Assembly: GCF_028993635.1 (NCBI RefSeq)
Contig: NZ_CP118631.1
Span: 6,014,001 to 6,078,000 of the forward strand
Length of the DNA: 64,000 nt
Reading direction: 5' to 3'
From: Mucilaginibacter sp. SJ
GTDB lineage: Bacteria > Bacteroidota > Bacteroidia > Sphingobacteriales > Sphingobacteriaceae
Made by a program: the position numbers and the translations under genes. The notes under the pieces are model-generated. The model made no database searches. It was given only the letters and a program-made list of their open reading frames with translations, and had not been told where the DNA came from. Positions 11,173-20,870 of the stretch are shown in pieces. The first letter of the stretch is position 1. Each line of letters opens with the position of its first letter.

Positions 11173-11237
11173 AAAATCAAAAACAAATCGACGAATTGAA
11201 AAGCAAGGTTTCCTTATTGGAAACCGACAAAAAATAA
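10287..11237 (+). CDS. secreted tail-fibre-like protein
   Basis: This 316-residue protein has a Sec signal ending in SMAQW and a GNVGIGSNNPTAKLTVFHS motif. A central domain contains WWERDPTADVQSWGSAATTY, followed by a second GNVGIGQTNPQNKLDVNGS and the shared C terminus (DYVFKKDYLLMPLSEVKAYI, HLPEVPSEQE, MNKLLMKKVEELTLYLIE). It is almost identical to the 314-residue protein at 29078; the two differ by scattered substitutions and in the last 25 residues. It belongs to the fibre cluster ahead of the A1/B1 Rhs pair. Confidence 0.8.
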   Translation: MKKLYIIIFSLLAFSQLSMAQWMTNVNNIYNNNTGNVGIGSNNPTAKLTVFHSILLGSSAKNSLLLSSTGGATANNVQNNIWLVRNSAGSDFTTARLHDGISIDGSFITPQTDTRTWWERDPTADVQSWGSAATTYLTIKQGNLGLGTITQAAKLDVTVGSSSFTNNIRFGDANPGYLAAGTAGIFMSNNVGSPVFTVLHTGNVGIGQTNPQNKLDVNGSIHSKSVLIDLNGWSDYVFKKDYLLMPLSEVKAYIDLNEHLPEVPSEQEIVKKGLDVSEMNKLLMKKVEELTLYLIENQKQIDELKSKVSLLETDKK

Positions 11238-11244
11238 CCTCAAC

Positions 11245-11615
11245 ATGAAAAAGACACTATTTATTTTATTCATGCTCTTCGTTTTATCAAACATCACGTA
11301 TGCGCAAAACACCTTTCCATCTTCAGGGAATATAGGCGTAGGCACAACTACTCCGGTGACGGCTCTTAATGTCAACGGAGCTATTTCTATTAAAGGAATA
11401 AATGTCAATGATACTCAGACTATATCCACTCCAGCCGACGGCACATGCGTAATTGCCGGCGGGGCCCGCATAAAGGGACTTATACGCTCAGCTTTGAAGC
11501 AGCGAATAGGGTGCAGACAGTAGTGCTTCTGGCTAATGCAATCCAGTTTGACTATAATAGTTCGGACATCATTGCCCAAGACAATAACAACCATTCACAA
11601 TCAAAAAATAATTAA
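11245..11615 (+). pseudogene. frameshifted short fibre-like gene
   Basis: The frame begins at an ATG after the preceding gene and encodes a signal peptide ending in ITYAQ and GNIGVGTTTP. It closely matches the 116-residue gene at 9676 until RIKG. There a one-base deletion (near 11477) shifts the frame and gives a premature stop at 11521-11523. In the shifted frame the lost part reads YTLSFEAANRVQTVVLLANAIQFDY and ends at a TAA at 11613-11615, just before the next start. A sequencing error is possible but the rest of the sequence gives no hint of one. Confidence 0.65.
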
Positions 11616-11616
11616 A

Positions 11617-12348
11617 ATGAAGAAAACCTTATTATCACTAACTCTCTTGCTTACTTCTTCAATTATTGCTAATGCCCAATGGACAACCAACGGTACGGTG
11701 ACCTCGACCACGAATTCAGTGGGCATCAGCACGACTGCCCCCATTTCGAGATTCCAGGTCAATAGCACCGTCAACAAGTTTTCAGTGGGCAGCGCCTTCT
11801 ACCAGGGACTGAATTATGGTACCTCGTACGTTGGGTTCAATGCCGCCCGTACCACGCTTACATCTTCTACGGACTGGACTATCGACGGCGACGGCTATCA
11901 TAACGGAGGGGGCGTGATCTACGCTGACATTTACGGCAACATCTACTTGTCTCCGCTGGGTTCAACTGGTACTGGTTCCAGAACCCTGACCGACCTTGAG
12001 GTCAAGAACAGCATCGCCCTGCGGGTGGGTGCCGATGGTACCGTGTATGCAAAAAAAATAATGGTATCTACCACTACCTTCCCCGACTATGTTTTCAAAA
12101 AGGATTACCGTTTGCTTTCGCTGAGCGAAGTGAAAGCATACATAGACCAACACCAGCATTTGCCGGAAATTCCATCTGAGCAGGATATCGTCAAAGATGG
12201 TCTGAACCTGGCAGAAATGAACAAGCTGTTAATGAAGGAAGTAGAAGAGCTGACTTTGTATTTGATTGACAGTGAAAAGCGGGCTAGTTTACAGCAGCAG
12301 CAAATTAATGAGTTGAAAGATAAAATGACAGCTTTAGCAGAAAAATAA
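11617..12348 (+). CDS. secreted tail-fibre-like protein
   Basis: I place the start at the ATG 11617, because it opens a clean Sec signal (MKKTLLSLTLLLTSSIIANAQW). The longer frame from 11536 only adds residues belonging to the frameshifted upstream gene. The mature part has a short variable region (SVGISTTAPISRFQV) and then the shared C-terminal domain with FPDYVFKKDYRLLSLSEVKAYIDQ, HLPEIPSEQD and MNKLLMKEVEELTLYLI, followed by a coiled coil. At about 243 residues it is one of the shorter intact family members here. It is the last fibre gene before wrapper A1. Confidence 0.75.
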   Translation: MKKTLLSLTLLLTSSIIANAQWTTNGTVTSTTNSVGISTTAPISRFQVNSTVNKFSVGSAFYQGLNYGTSYVGFNAARTTLTSSTDWTIDGDGYHNGGGVIYADIYGNIYLSPLGSTGTGSRTLTDLEVKNSIALRVGADGTVYAKKIMVSTTTFPDYVFKKDYRLLSLSEVKAYIDQHQHLPEIPSEQDIVKDGLNLAEMNKLLMKEVEELTLYLIDSEKRASLQQQQINELKDKMTALAEK

Positions 12349-12536
12349 TTGTTGATTATTTTTATTCAGGAAATGTCATAAACTATAAAATAACCATTTG
12401 TGGGCGAGTCCCTTAAACCAAGAATGTCGTTCTATCCTACGCTTCTATATGAAAACGTAAAGATTGTGTGATGACGCTGCGAAAATGGCGTTGTAAACCC
12501 TGAGAACTTTAATATTAAAAACCTATTTTTTTATCA

Positions 12537-15437
12537 ATGAATTTTTCCCGTATCTCAAAATTAATGCTTACCCTTCTGGCGTTATTTTCCATAAAAGGGT
12601 TTTCACAAACAAACCTGAAACTTCCTGAAGTGGTGCCTGCATCCCCGCAAAGCAGGGCCTTTCAGCAATTTGGTGACTATCCTGTTAGTTATAACACCGG
12701 TGTGCCGGATATTTCTTTGCCACTTTATACTGTAAAAAGCAGAGAATTAGAAATGCCCATTGTATTACGTTATCATGCCGATGGCATCAAACCGTATGAT
12801 CCTGACTTAAGCAATATCGGCGCAGGATGGACGCTGGACGTTGGGGGCCTGGTTTCCCGTACGATCAAGGGAAGGGGCGATGAGCAGGTTGTGAAACCAT
12901 CCCCCTTTTTAACGGCTTTTGATATTAACCAAAACACCTTGGACGGGGCCCAATACTTAAATGATATTTTGGGAGCATCGGCTGTAAAGGATACAGAACA
13001 TGATATATTTAGCTATTCTTTTTTTGGGAAAAATGGAAATTTCGCCATTGATGATCAGGGGAATGGTCAGTTCGTAGCTTACCCTTATCCATTTATACCG
13101 TATAAGTTTAATATACAAACTGCCGCTCCGGGCAGTTCGCAAACGTACAGATCAATAGCAGGAATCGACATAACGGATGACAACGGCCTCAACTTCAAGT
13201 TCGGGCATAATAATATTGAAACAGTGGCGAGCGGTTCGCTTCCCCGCGGAGCAACAGGCTGGTATCTTGAAGATGTTCTTGATCCCCTCAATAATAACTT
13301 ACTGCATATCAGTTATGATGCAGTGCCTGAATTTCAAACCCTACGGCAGGATATAGGGACAGTAGTCAGCGGAGATGCAGGACGTATGATCGTCAATTCG
13401 AACTGTGCCGGCCCTTCGACCAGCACAGGATGGACAACGTCCAGTCAGGGCACAGGTACTACTTACAATGTCAAAGCCCTGAACACGATCACTTTCAGGG
13501 ACGGATACATCAAATTTAGCCAGAGCAGTGATAAGCGCCTGCTCTTAAGTATAGTTGTATACAACAACAATAATGAAATCATAAGATCATTTGTTTTTAA
13601 CAGGGACGTGTTTCCCGGAAGCACGAGTTTAAATAGGCTGACGAGCATAGACGTAAAGAACGGATCAGGTGGATTGGCAGAGCGCTACAGCTTTAATTAT
13701 AATACACAGGTACAGATAGCAGACAACGACTGCAGTGTTGACGCATGGGGATATTGCAACGGAACCGGAGGCCAGTTTAAATATACTTCGAGGACAATAG
13801 GAGCAATTTATAACGCACCGGTTAATGGAGGCAGTTCGTCGTATAATATCCAGGTAGGCAACGCCAGTTTAGACCCTGTTGAACAGTATGCAAAGCGCTA
13901 TATTCTCGAAAAGATCACATACCCCACCGGTGGCACCACGGAATTTTCCTACCAGGTCAATAAATACCTGGACAACCAGGTAATAAAAGACGGTGGAGGA
14001 TTACGTATTCAAAGTATTATATCGAAGGACAATACGGGTAATTCTTTGGTAAAAACATACGAATATGACCCGGGATTCATCTATTATTTGCTGAGCGACC
14101 CGAATAACTTTACTAAATCCAGCTTTAACATTTTTGTAAATTGTCAGATCAACGGACTTTCGGATTGCCTGAGTAACGCTTATTATCAGTTACGTACCAG
14201 GCAATTTGCCAATGGCTGGAACAGCGATCTTGGACCTAACAGAGTTTTTTATACAAGGGTGACCGAGTATACCGGAGACCAGACTAACAATAACGGTAAA
14301 ACGGTTTTCAATTATACTTATCAGAACCCGGATGGCACAAGTACTAATTCACGTACGGAATCCAGGTTTATCAGTGACATCAGGAACTGGGGGAATGGCC
14401 TGCTGCACTATACAGAAATTTATAAGAAAACGGGACCCGGTAGTTACAGTAAAATAAAGGACATTACCGATAATTATACTTTTGCAAACATCAAAACACT
14501 CAATAACCTGTCATCTTCTCTTTGTTATTCTTATCAGAATGTTTCGCCATTTCCATTATCGATCTACAATTTCAGGAAGGATAACTGTTATTTTATGAGT
14601 TTACCTGTTCCGAATGACGTTTTAAATTATACGATCACAACAGGTGCTTACTATAAAAGTTCCAGTGAAGAAAATGAATATACGGATAATGGAACTGTTA
14701 ATACACTGGTGCAATACGAACATGCCAATCCACTTAATTACTATGTGACCAGGCAAACTGTAACAGATAGCCGGGGACTGATCAAGATTACCACAATGGC
14801 CTATCCGCAGGATAAAACGGATGCAGTATCAATAGCTATGACTGGTATAAATAAGATAAGCCCTGTTTTAGAACAAGGCAACTACAAAACAAGTATATCG
14901 GCGGCCAATCTGTTGCAATCAACCCGTACTGTTTACTCCGATTGGGGCAATAGTTTTTTTGCGCCTTTAACGATAGACACCCAAACCGGAAATGATCCAT
15001 ATGAGTCACGTATCCGCTTCCAAAGCTATGACAACCTGGGGAACCTTCAAAGTGTTTCGAAAGAAGCGGGCGCAAAAGAGTTGTACGTGTTCGGATATGG
15101 AGGAACGTATCCTATCGCAAGAATCTTGAATTCAGATTACAGTACTGTAGAAACAGCTCTAGGCGGAGCCAGTGCCGTTCAAACCTTTCGCAACAATGCA
15201 TCACCGACAGATGCTGCTGTAAATGCTTTCCTTGCGCCGCTTCGCTCGTCGGCAAGCCTGGCCGGTGCGCAGGTGACCACTTATACTTATCTGCCATTGG
15301 TGGGCATGAAGACAGTAACAGACGCGAAAGGCGAAACGACGTATCATGAGTATGACAACTTTCAGCGTTTGATAAACATCAAGAATAAGGATCTGAATAT
15401 CATCAAGCATTTCGATTATCATTACCAAAACCAGTAA
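12537..15437 (+). CDS. Rhs-associated wrapper protein A1 (secreted, YD-repeat family)
   Basis: This 966-residue protein has a Sec signal ending in KGFSQ. Residues about 50-120 carry the signature common to large Bacteroidota Rhs proteins: SYNTGVPDISLPLY, then LRYHADGIKP, then GAGWTLDVGGLVSRTIKGRGDE. The C terminus ends in YD/Rhs-type repeats (TYTYLPLVGMKTVTDAKG, YHEYDNFQRLINIKNKD). The frame stops where one would expect more repeats, and the next gene continues with them 19 bases downstream. A1 and B1 therefore look like the two halves of one Rhs shell. It is nearly identical to A2 at 30084. I infer that it forms part of the cocoon holding the toxin tip. Confidence 0.8.
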   Translation: MNFSRISKLMLTLLALFSIKGFSQTNLKLPEVVPASPQSRAFQQFGDYPVSYNTGVPDISLPLYTVKSRELEMPIVLRYHADGIKPYDPDLSNIGAGWTLDVGGLVSRTIKGRGDEQVVKPSPFLTAFDINQNTLDGAQYLNDILGASAVKDTEHDIFSYSFFGKNGNFAIDDQGNGQFVAYPYPFIPYKFNIQTAAPGSSQTYRSIAGIDITDDNGLNFKFGHNNIETVASGSLPRGATGWYLEDVLDPLNNNLLHISYDAVPEFQTLRQDIGTVVSGDAGRMIVNSNCAGPSTSTGWTTSSQGTGTTYNVKALNTITFRDGYIKFSQSSDKRLLLSIVVYNNNNEIIRSFVFNRDVFPGSTSLNRLTSIDVKNGSGGLAERYSFNYNTQVQIADNDCSVDAWGYCNGTGGQFKYTSRTIGAIYNAPVNGGSSSYNIQVGNASLDPVEQYAKRYILEKITYPTGGTTEFSYQVNKYLDNQVIKDGGGLRIQSIISKDNTGNSLVKTYEYDPGFIYYLLSDPNNFTKSSFNIFVNCQINGLSDCLSNAYYQLRTRQFANGWNSDLGPNRVFYTRVTEYTGDQTNNNGKTVFNYTYQNPDGTSTNSRTESRFISDIRNWGNGLLHYTEIYKKTGPGSYSKIKDITDNYTFANIKTLNNLSSSLCYSYQNVSPFPLSIYNFRKDNCYFMSLPVPNDVLNYTITTGAYYKSSSEENEYTDNGTVNTLVQYEHANPLNYYVTRQTVTDSRGLIKITTMAYPQDKTDAVSIAMTGINKISPVLEQGNYKTSISAANLLQSTRTVYSDWGNSFFAPLTIDTQTGNDPYESRIRFQSYDNLGNLQSVSKEAGAKELYVFGYGGTYPIARILNSDYSTVETALGGASAVQTFRNNASPTDAAVNAFLAPLRSSASLAGAQVTTYTYLPLVGMKTVTDAKGETTYHEYDNFQRLINIKNKDLNIIKHFDYHYQNQ

Positions 15438-15456
15438 ACCTTAAAACATAGTAATA

Positions 15457-18400
15457 ATGGACAATCTCCATATCACCATAAAACCAAAGTTAAAGCTGCT
15501 TTATGCGGTCTTTTGCTTGATACTCTGGGTTGTAAATGCTCAGGCTCAGACCTACCTGCCACCCCCCGCAACATTGACCACGGCACCAGCGGCGGGCTCC
15601 TATTACAGTTACAGCAGCATTACACTAAACCCGACTTTTAGCTTTACGGCAACTTCAGGCAGCAGCTTGAGCCTGTATATAGCCAATCCCGATTGCCAGC
15701 CATTGAATTCATCGTTCAGTGCGAGCCAGAATTATATCCTGACATCTATTCCGCGTATAAGTGGCTTTAAGAATGGGGGCACAGGGGCCAACACGGGAGA
15801 TTTTGCCGGCCGGGGTACGTGTGAACTGATGCAAACGGTACAGTATTTCGATGGACTGGGCAGGCCCTTACAAACGGCGCAGGTAAAAGGCTCACCGCTG
15901 GCCAAAGATATTGTTCAGCCTTTTGCCTATGATCAATACGGCAGAGAGGCCCAAAAATACCTGCCTTATGCAGCGACCACTGCTGATGGGAGCTACAAGA
16001 GTGACGGACTGACAACGGGGCCAACTAATTTCTATTATCCGGGTGGTACTGCGGCATCGGGGAGCCAGCAAGCAAATGGAGTGGTTTATAACCCTGTCCC
16101 GTATTCGTTAATCAACTTCGAGGCATCGCCATTAAACCGGGTGTTGGAGCAAGGTGCACCAGGTACGGACTGGCAGCCCGTAACTGGCAATACGACCGGG
16201 CATACGGTAAAGATGGAGTATGCCACGAACAACGTCAATGACTTTAGCGGAACGGATACGTCACTGAGCAGGAAGGTAATCCTGTATAGGGCAGATATTA
16301 ACACGGATCAGAGCCGCACACTAAACTACGGGAACACGGCTGGGAACTATTATTCGGCCGGGCAACTGTACGTAACAATTAGTAAAGATGAGAACTGGAA
16401 GAGCGGCAGCGGCAACAGCAGAGGAGGGACTACAGAGGAGTACAAGGATAAGGAAGGCCATGTCGTGCTGAAACGGACTTTCTTGTTTAGCGGCGGGGCA
16501 TTGCAGCAACTGTCGACGTATTATGTATATGATGACTTCGGAAATCTGGCCTTTGTGTTGCCACCAAAAAGCGGGGCTGATGCTGGCATCACCAGTGCAG
16601 GCAATTTAACCACGCTGAACAACCTATGCTACCAGTATCAATACGACGGCAGGAACCGGCTTGTGCAGAAAAGATTGCCAGGCAAGGATTGGGAATATAC
16701 CGTATATAATAAGCTTGACCAGGTTGTGGCCACACAGGACGGGAACCAGCGTTTAACCAACCAGTGGATTTTTATGAAGTACGATGCACTGGGGCGTGTA
16801 CTGTGGACAGGTACCTGGAACAATGGCGGCACGGCAATCACGCGAAGCGGGGTACAGGCGGCGGTAACCGGCTTTAGCGGGGCACTGTGGGAAAGCCGTC
16901 CATCGGGAGGGTATCCCTCCAATTTAGCCTGGCCAACAACCGGGTTTCAGGGCTCATTAACAGTGAATTATTATGACGATTATACCTTTGGGGATTTTAG
17001 CTCGATGCCTGCGGCGTATGACTACCGGGCATCAGCAAGCACGATGACCAATGGACTGCTGACCTGTACCAAGACCTGGGTAACCGGCAGTGCTGCTGTA
17101 TTATATAAAGTATTTTACTATGATGACCTCGGACGTTCATTGCGGACAGTTGCCGAACATTACCTGGGCGGGACTACTGCCGTAGCTAACTTTAATAATT
17201 ATGATGTGATCGACAATAAATACGATTTCATCAATAATTTGACTAAAACAACGCGGCAGCATTTTACCATAGCTAATACGACTATTCCGGCAGTGACGGT
17301 TCGGGATACAATCCTGTATGACCACATGAACCGTAAAATAAAAACACTGGAATCGATCTGGAACGGGAATAATACGCCGCCTGCCTATATAGTGCTCAGT
17401 AAGTTAGACTACAATGAGATAGGACAATTAAAGAGCAAGGGATTGCACAGTGAAGATGGCGGAAACTCATTTTTGCAAACGGTAAACTACCGGTATAATG
17501 AGCGGGGATGGTTGCAATCATCCCAGGCCGGGCTGTTCAGCGAAAACCTATATTATAATAAGCCTACCGACAACAGTTTTACTAACCAGTACAATGGTAA
17601 CATTTCGGAAATGACGTATACGAAAACAGGATCATCGAATGTGGTATTCAAATACGGTTATGACCAGTTGAACCGGTTACTGAGCGGGACTTCAACAGGG
17701 GGAAGCACCATGGGCGAGCAGCTGACCTATGATCCGTTGGGCAATATATCTACCCTGATGCGTACAGGCCCGAGTTCGGTAAATCTTGTATATACCTATT
17801 ACAACAGTAATGCCAGTAACCAGTTGCAAACGGTAACCAATGGAGGCGCAGGATTCCGAAGTTATGCTGCTTATGACCCCAATGGTAACGCGCCAAGTGA
17901 TGGCGGTAACAAAAACATCACCTACAACCTGTTTAATCTGCCGCAAACAGTAACACAGAGTGGTACGACGCTGGCCAGCTACATTTATGATTGTACAGGC
18001 CAGAAACTGAGCAATACAGGCAGTGATGGGAGATGGGATTATATCAACGGTATTGTGTATAATGGGACTACTATTGCTAATGAGACGATCGATTTTATCC
18101 AGACCGGGGAAGGACGTGTTGAGCCCAACGGCAACTCGTGGAACTATACTTATAATCTGGAAGATCACCTTGGGAATGTACGGTTATCGTTTGACAAAGA
18201 CCCATCAGCAGGGACTGCACGTCGGATCCAGGAAGATGAGTATTATTCCTTTGGATTGAGGAATGCGTTTTACAACAATTCCAACAACAACCGCTATCTT
18301 TATAATGGGAAGGAGATTCAAACAGACCTGACGAACCAATACGATTATGGCGCAAGGTTTTATGATCCGGTGATTGCGAGGTGGACGGCAATGGATAGGT

Positions 18401-19119
18401 TTTCTGAAAAATATAAAACATATTCGCCCTACCACTACGCTGCCAATAATCCAATTTTAAATACAGATATGCATGGGGACTCAATTATAGTTGGCCAAAA
18501 TGGCAACGACTATAGTGTAAGAGTTACAGGAAAACTGATTAATGAGTCAAGTACAAATTATACAGAAGAACAATTACAAAATGCAGTTGGACGTATAAAT
18601 TCTGCAATTGGATCTTACTATACTGTTCAAGGAAGCGATGGAAATTCAACGGGAACTGGTCAGGTGACGGTTGCATCAGCTGAAAACCCGTTAGTGGTAG
18701 GAGATCATGCTATCAGAATTGTTGATCCTGGGCAAATTCCCAACGGCTTTGGTGGTATTTATCCTATGAATACTGTTGGCATGACAACTCCTGGAGCAAG
18801 TGTAATTTATGTTTCTTCGGCACTTATAGATGGGACACCTGCAACAAGTGGGCCTTATAAAGACACTGGTTTAACGAATATTGGTGGACCAACTTTAGAG
18901 AGAACAGTTGGTCATGAACTGTTGCATAATGGAGGAGTTACATTCAATGGGAAGGATCATCCAGGACCAAATGAATCACCCGGAAATCTCCTGAATCCAA
19001 CAGGCTCAGGAGCAGGAACAAAGGTTACGATTGATCAGGTAAAACAGATGAAAGCGGCGTTTGATAAGGGGCGCTTAAATTATAATAAACAAAAAATAAT
19101 AGTATTTAAGAAAAACTAA
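15457..19119 (+). CDS. Rhs core protein B1 with HELLH metallopeptidase-like tip
   Basis: This 1220-residue protein has a Sec signal ending in NAQAQ and a DUF6443-type region (MQTVQYFDGLGRPLQT near residue 130). Many YD repeats follow, then the Rhs core ending QYDYGARFYDP at 961-971. The part up to there is almost identical to B2 and B3; the rest is unique and more A+T-rich. The usual DPxG self-cleavage motif at the core/tip border is altered to DMHG. The tip contains VGHELLHNGG with H1153, E1154 and H1157 and a possible third ligand H1168, and a GNLLNP segment, so a zinc peptidase is likely. An exported immunity candidate follows after 17 bases. I infer that it is an antibacterial toxin; the substrate is unknown. 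Confidence 0.85.
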   Translation: MDNLHITIKPKLKLLYAVFCLILWVVNAQAQTYLPPPATLTTAPAAGSYYSYSSITLNPTFSFTATSGSSLSLYIANPDCQPLNSSFSASQNYILTSIPRISGFKNGGTGANTGDFAGRGTCELMQTVQYFDGLGRPLQTAQVKGSPLAKDIVQPFAYDQYGREAQKYLPYAATTADGSYKSDGLTTGPTNFYYPGGTAASGSQQANGVVYNPVPYSLINFEASPLNRVLEQGAPGTDWQPVTGNTTGHTVKMEYATNNVNDFSGTDTSLSRKVILYRADINTDQSRTLNYGNTAGNYYSAGQLYVTISKDENWKSGSGNSRGGTTEEYKDKEGHVVLKRTFLFSGGALQQLSTYYVYDDFGNLAFVLPPKSGADAGITSAGNLTTLNNLCYQYQYDGRNRLVQKRLPGKDWEYTVYNKLDQVVATQDGNQRLTNQWIFMKYDALGRVLWTGTWNNGGTAITRSGVQAAVTGFSGALWESRPSGGYPSNLAWPTTGFQGSLTVNYYDDYTFGDFSSMPAAYDYRASASTMTNGLLTCTKTWVTGSAAVLYKVFYYDDLGRSLRTVAEHYLGGTTAVANFNNYDVIDNKYDFINNLTKTTRQHFTIANTTIPAVTVRDTILYDHMNRKIKTLESIWNGNNTPPAYIVLSKLDYNEIGQLKSKGLHSEDGGNSFLQTVNYRYNERGWLQSSQAGLFSENLYYNKPTDNSFTNQYNGNISEMTYTKTGSSNVVFKYGYDQLNRLLSGTSTGGSTMGEQLTYDPLGNISTLMRTGPSSVNLVYTYYNSNASNQLQTVTNGGAGFRSYAAYDPNGNAPSDGGNKNITYNLFNLPQTVTQSGTTLASYIYDCTGQKLSNTGSDGRWDYINGIVYNGTTIANETIDFIQTGEGRVEPNGNSWNYTYNLEDHLGNVRLSFDKDPSAGTARRIQEDEYYSFGLRNAFYNNSNNNRYLYNGKEIQTDLTNQYDYGARFYDPVIARWTAMDRFSEKYKTYSPYHYAANNPILNTDMHGDSIIVGQNGNDYSVRVTGKLINESSTNYTEEQLQNAVGRINSAIGSYYTVQGSDGNSTGTGQVTVASAENPLVVGDHAIRIVDPGQIPNGFGGIYPMNTVGMTTPGASVIYVSSALIDGTPATSGPYKDTGLTNIGGPTLERTVGHELLHNGGVTFNGKDHPGPNESPGNLLNPTGSGAGTKVTIDQVKQMKAAFDKGRLNYNKQKIIVFKKN
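18337..18353 (+). other. Rhs core attachment-like sequence in B1 (unoccupied)
   Basis: CAATACGATTATGGCGC, in frame as QYDYGA. It is identical to the sequence at the right ends of the two recombinase cassettes and at the left end of copy 1. Here it is uninterrupted, so it shows what an empty site would look like. Its role as a site is inferred from the cassette junctions. Confidence 0.55.
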
Positions 19120-19136
19120 TATTTTGATTAATAGAT

Positions 19137-19595
19137 ATGAAAAGCAATCATGTATTGAACATTCGGGTTACATTATTCTTGTTATTGTTGTTAATTGGGT
19201 TACTTGATAATAAAAATACTTATGCTAATCAAGTAGACACAGCAAAACTTGTCTTTAACATAGAATTTCGCGATAATTTTAAAAATGATTTGGTAAGTTT
19301 AGAATTAAATAATAAAGTCATATTAAAAAACGAGCTTATAATTAGCAACACGTCTGGCTTTGCAAATCTTCAAGTTGACTTGTTCAAAAAAAGCTCTAAA
19401 AACTTACTTGTTAAATACCTGAATGAAATCCATTACATCAAATCTGCCGAAAACTTAAATCTTATTGTTACACTGAATGGTAAGCGGATTTTTTATAGAA
19501 TAAATCATAAAAGAGGGCAATACATTGAGTTAAGCAAGAAAGATAGGACTCATATTTATTTTAAACAGTCGAGCGTGCCCACTATTTGGGACTAA
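19137..19595 (+). CDS. exported immunity candidate for the B1 tip
   Basis: This 152-residue protein begins with a hydrophobic signal sequence ending near NTYANQ, with no lipobox Cys, so it is probably periplasmic. It matches no family I recognise. The evidence for immunity is position: it follows the B1 tip by 17 bases on the same strand, is A+T-rich like the tip, and small exported proteins occupy the same place after the other tips in this window. An export signal fits a toxin acting outside the cytoplasm. Confidence 0.55.
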   Translation: MKSNHVLNIRVTLFLLLLLIGLLDNKNTYANQVDTAKLVFNIEFRDNFKNDLVSLELNNKVILKNELIISNTSGFANLQVDLFKKSSKNLLVKYLNEIHYIKSAENLNLIVTLNGKRIFYRINHKRGQYIELSKKDRTHIYFKQSSVPTIWD

Positions 19596-20389
19596 TACGA
19601 TTAAGTGATTGCGAGGTGGACAAGTGTCGATCCTTTCGCTGACAAGTTTTTCGGTTCATCTCCTTATTCTTATGTTGTGAATAATCCGATTCTTTTATTG
19701 GATCCAGATGGTAGGGACTGGTTAATCAGCTCATATGTTGATAGTCAAGGTGTTATTCACTTTTCTGTTTTGTTTACGGGTACTGTTGTCAATGCGAGCA
19801 GCAATAAAAATATCAACACAGAAAAGTTTGCCGCGGCAATCCAAAAGCAATTTAATGATTTATTTAATAAAACTCCCGACGATCAAAGCTATACAGTTGA
19901 CGCTCGTGCGATAATAAACACAAGGGATGATGAATCTGAAGTTGAAGAAGGGTTTACTCCCTGAAAATTGAAGATAGGAATAATGATAATTTAAAAGCCT
20001 ATGGTTCCCACGTTTTTGCCAAGGCAATTAATGGTAAACTTATCGTTTTCAACGAGGAGGACGTGCCTGCCATGATAGATGGGAAATCAAACCTTAAAAC
20101 CCCTGTTCATGAAATAGGTCATTCCGGCGGACTATTCCATCCAGGCGAAGATTACTTTCGAAGATATAAGTAAAATATCAAGGGTCCGGACGGACGATCT
20201 CAGGAGAAGTGGTTTAGAATCGGGCCAGGAAGTACAGCGTACCTGGAAAACAGTTTTAATTTCATGAATCCAGGTGACAATAATAAAACCAATCCGACGG
20301 GTCCGACCAAAGAACAGCTTAACCGTATATTAGAAATGTATGATAATAAACAGTTAAACAACAAAGATATTCAACCTATAGATCATTAA
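19593..20389 (+). pseudogene. decayed orphan Rhs tip with metzincin motif
   Basis: Starting with a scar of the core codons (TAATACGATTA directly joined to GTGATTGCGAGGTGG, about 20 bases of the core missing), the frame reads RWTSVDPFADKFFGSSPYSYVVNNPILLLDPDG, the normal core/tip border. A frameshift near 19960 and an in-frame TAA near 20171 break it. The downstream frame contains HEIGHSGGLFH, an exact HExxHxxGxxH zinc site, and an NFMNPG segment that could be a Met-turn. It is followed by its own lipoprotein gene. It is an inactivated, displaced tip and matches the orphan tips at 41551 and 60046 in layout. Confidence 0.75.
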
Positions 20390-20390
20390 T

Positions 20391-20828
20391 ATGAAGATAA
20401 TTATTCCATTGATTTTAATTGCCGGAATTTGCAATTCGGGATGTTCAAAAAATGAAAACAATTATAAAAAGCAAACGATTTCATTAACGAATTTAACCCC
20501 TACTTTGCTAAAAGACGGTTGTACAGGGGTGACCGTACTGAATAGTTACCATAAAATCTTAGATACTACCCTCGTTAAATTCAAACAAGATTCCCACCTT
20601 TTTGTGTGTAAGGACAATACTACTCACGATACAATTCTTGTCTTCCAGTTAAATGGGATTGCCCCTGACTGTGCAACAAATCTGGATGATCGAAAGCAAG
20701 GGTGCTGCCTTTATAAGACAACGGATATTAAATCAATAAAAAGCGTCGATATTGCTGTTTTGGATTATCTTCGAATTCCGGCCGGCGGAAAATACGTCTT
20801 TGGCGAACTGAAAAATATTTCAGAGTGA
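20391..20828 (+). CDS. lipoprotein, immunity candidate for the decayed tip
   Basis: This 145-residue protein has a lipoprotein signal with the lipidated Cys at residue 18 (AGICNSGC-SKNENN). The rest contains several Cys residues (CTGVTV, CKDNTT, DCATN, GCCLY) that could form disulfides in the periplasm. No family is recognised. It starts 2 bases after the stop of the decayed orphan tip, the same position as the other immunity candidates. Its frame is intact although the toxin is dead, as expected if protection remains useful. Confidence 0.55.
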   Translation: MKIIIPLILIAGICNSGCSKNENNYKKQTISLTNLTPTLLKDGCTGVTVLNSYHKILDTTLVKFKQDSHLFVCKDNTTHDTILVFQLNGIAPDCATNLDDRKQGCCLYKTTDIKSIKSVDIAVLDYLRIPAGGKYVFGELKNISE

Positions 20829-20870
20829 CCGATATTCGCAATGATTAACATAATCATAGGTACCTATCTA

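Noticed and set aside
7725..12348. Prophage, suggested by many tail-fibre-like genes
   Set aside because: The proteins have Sec signal peptides and no capsid, terminase, portal or lysis genes are present.
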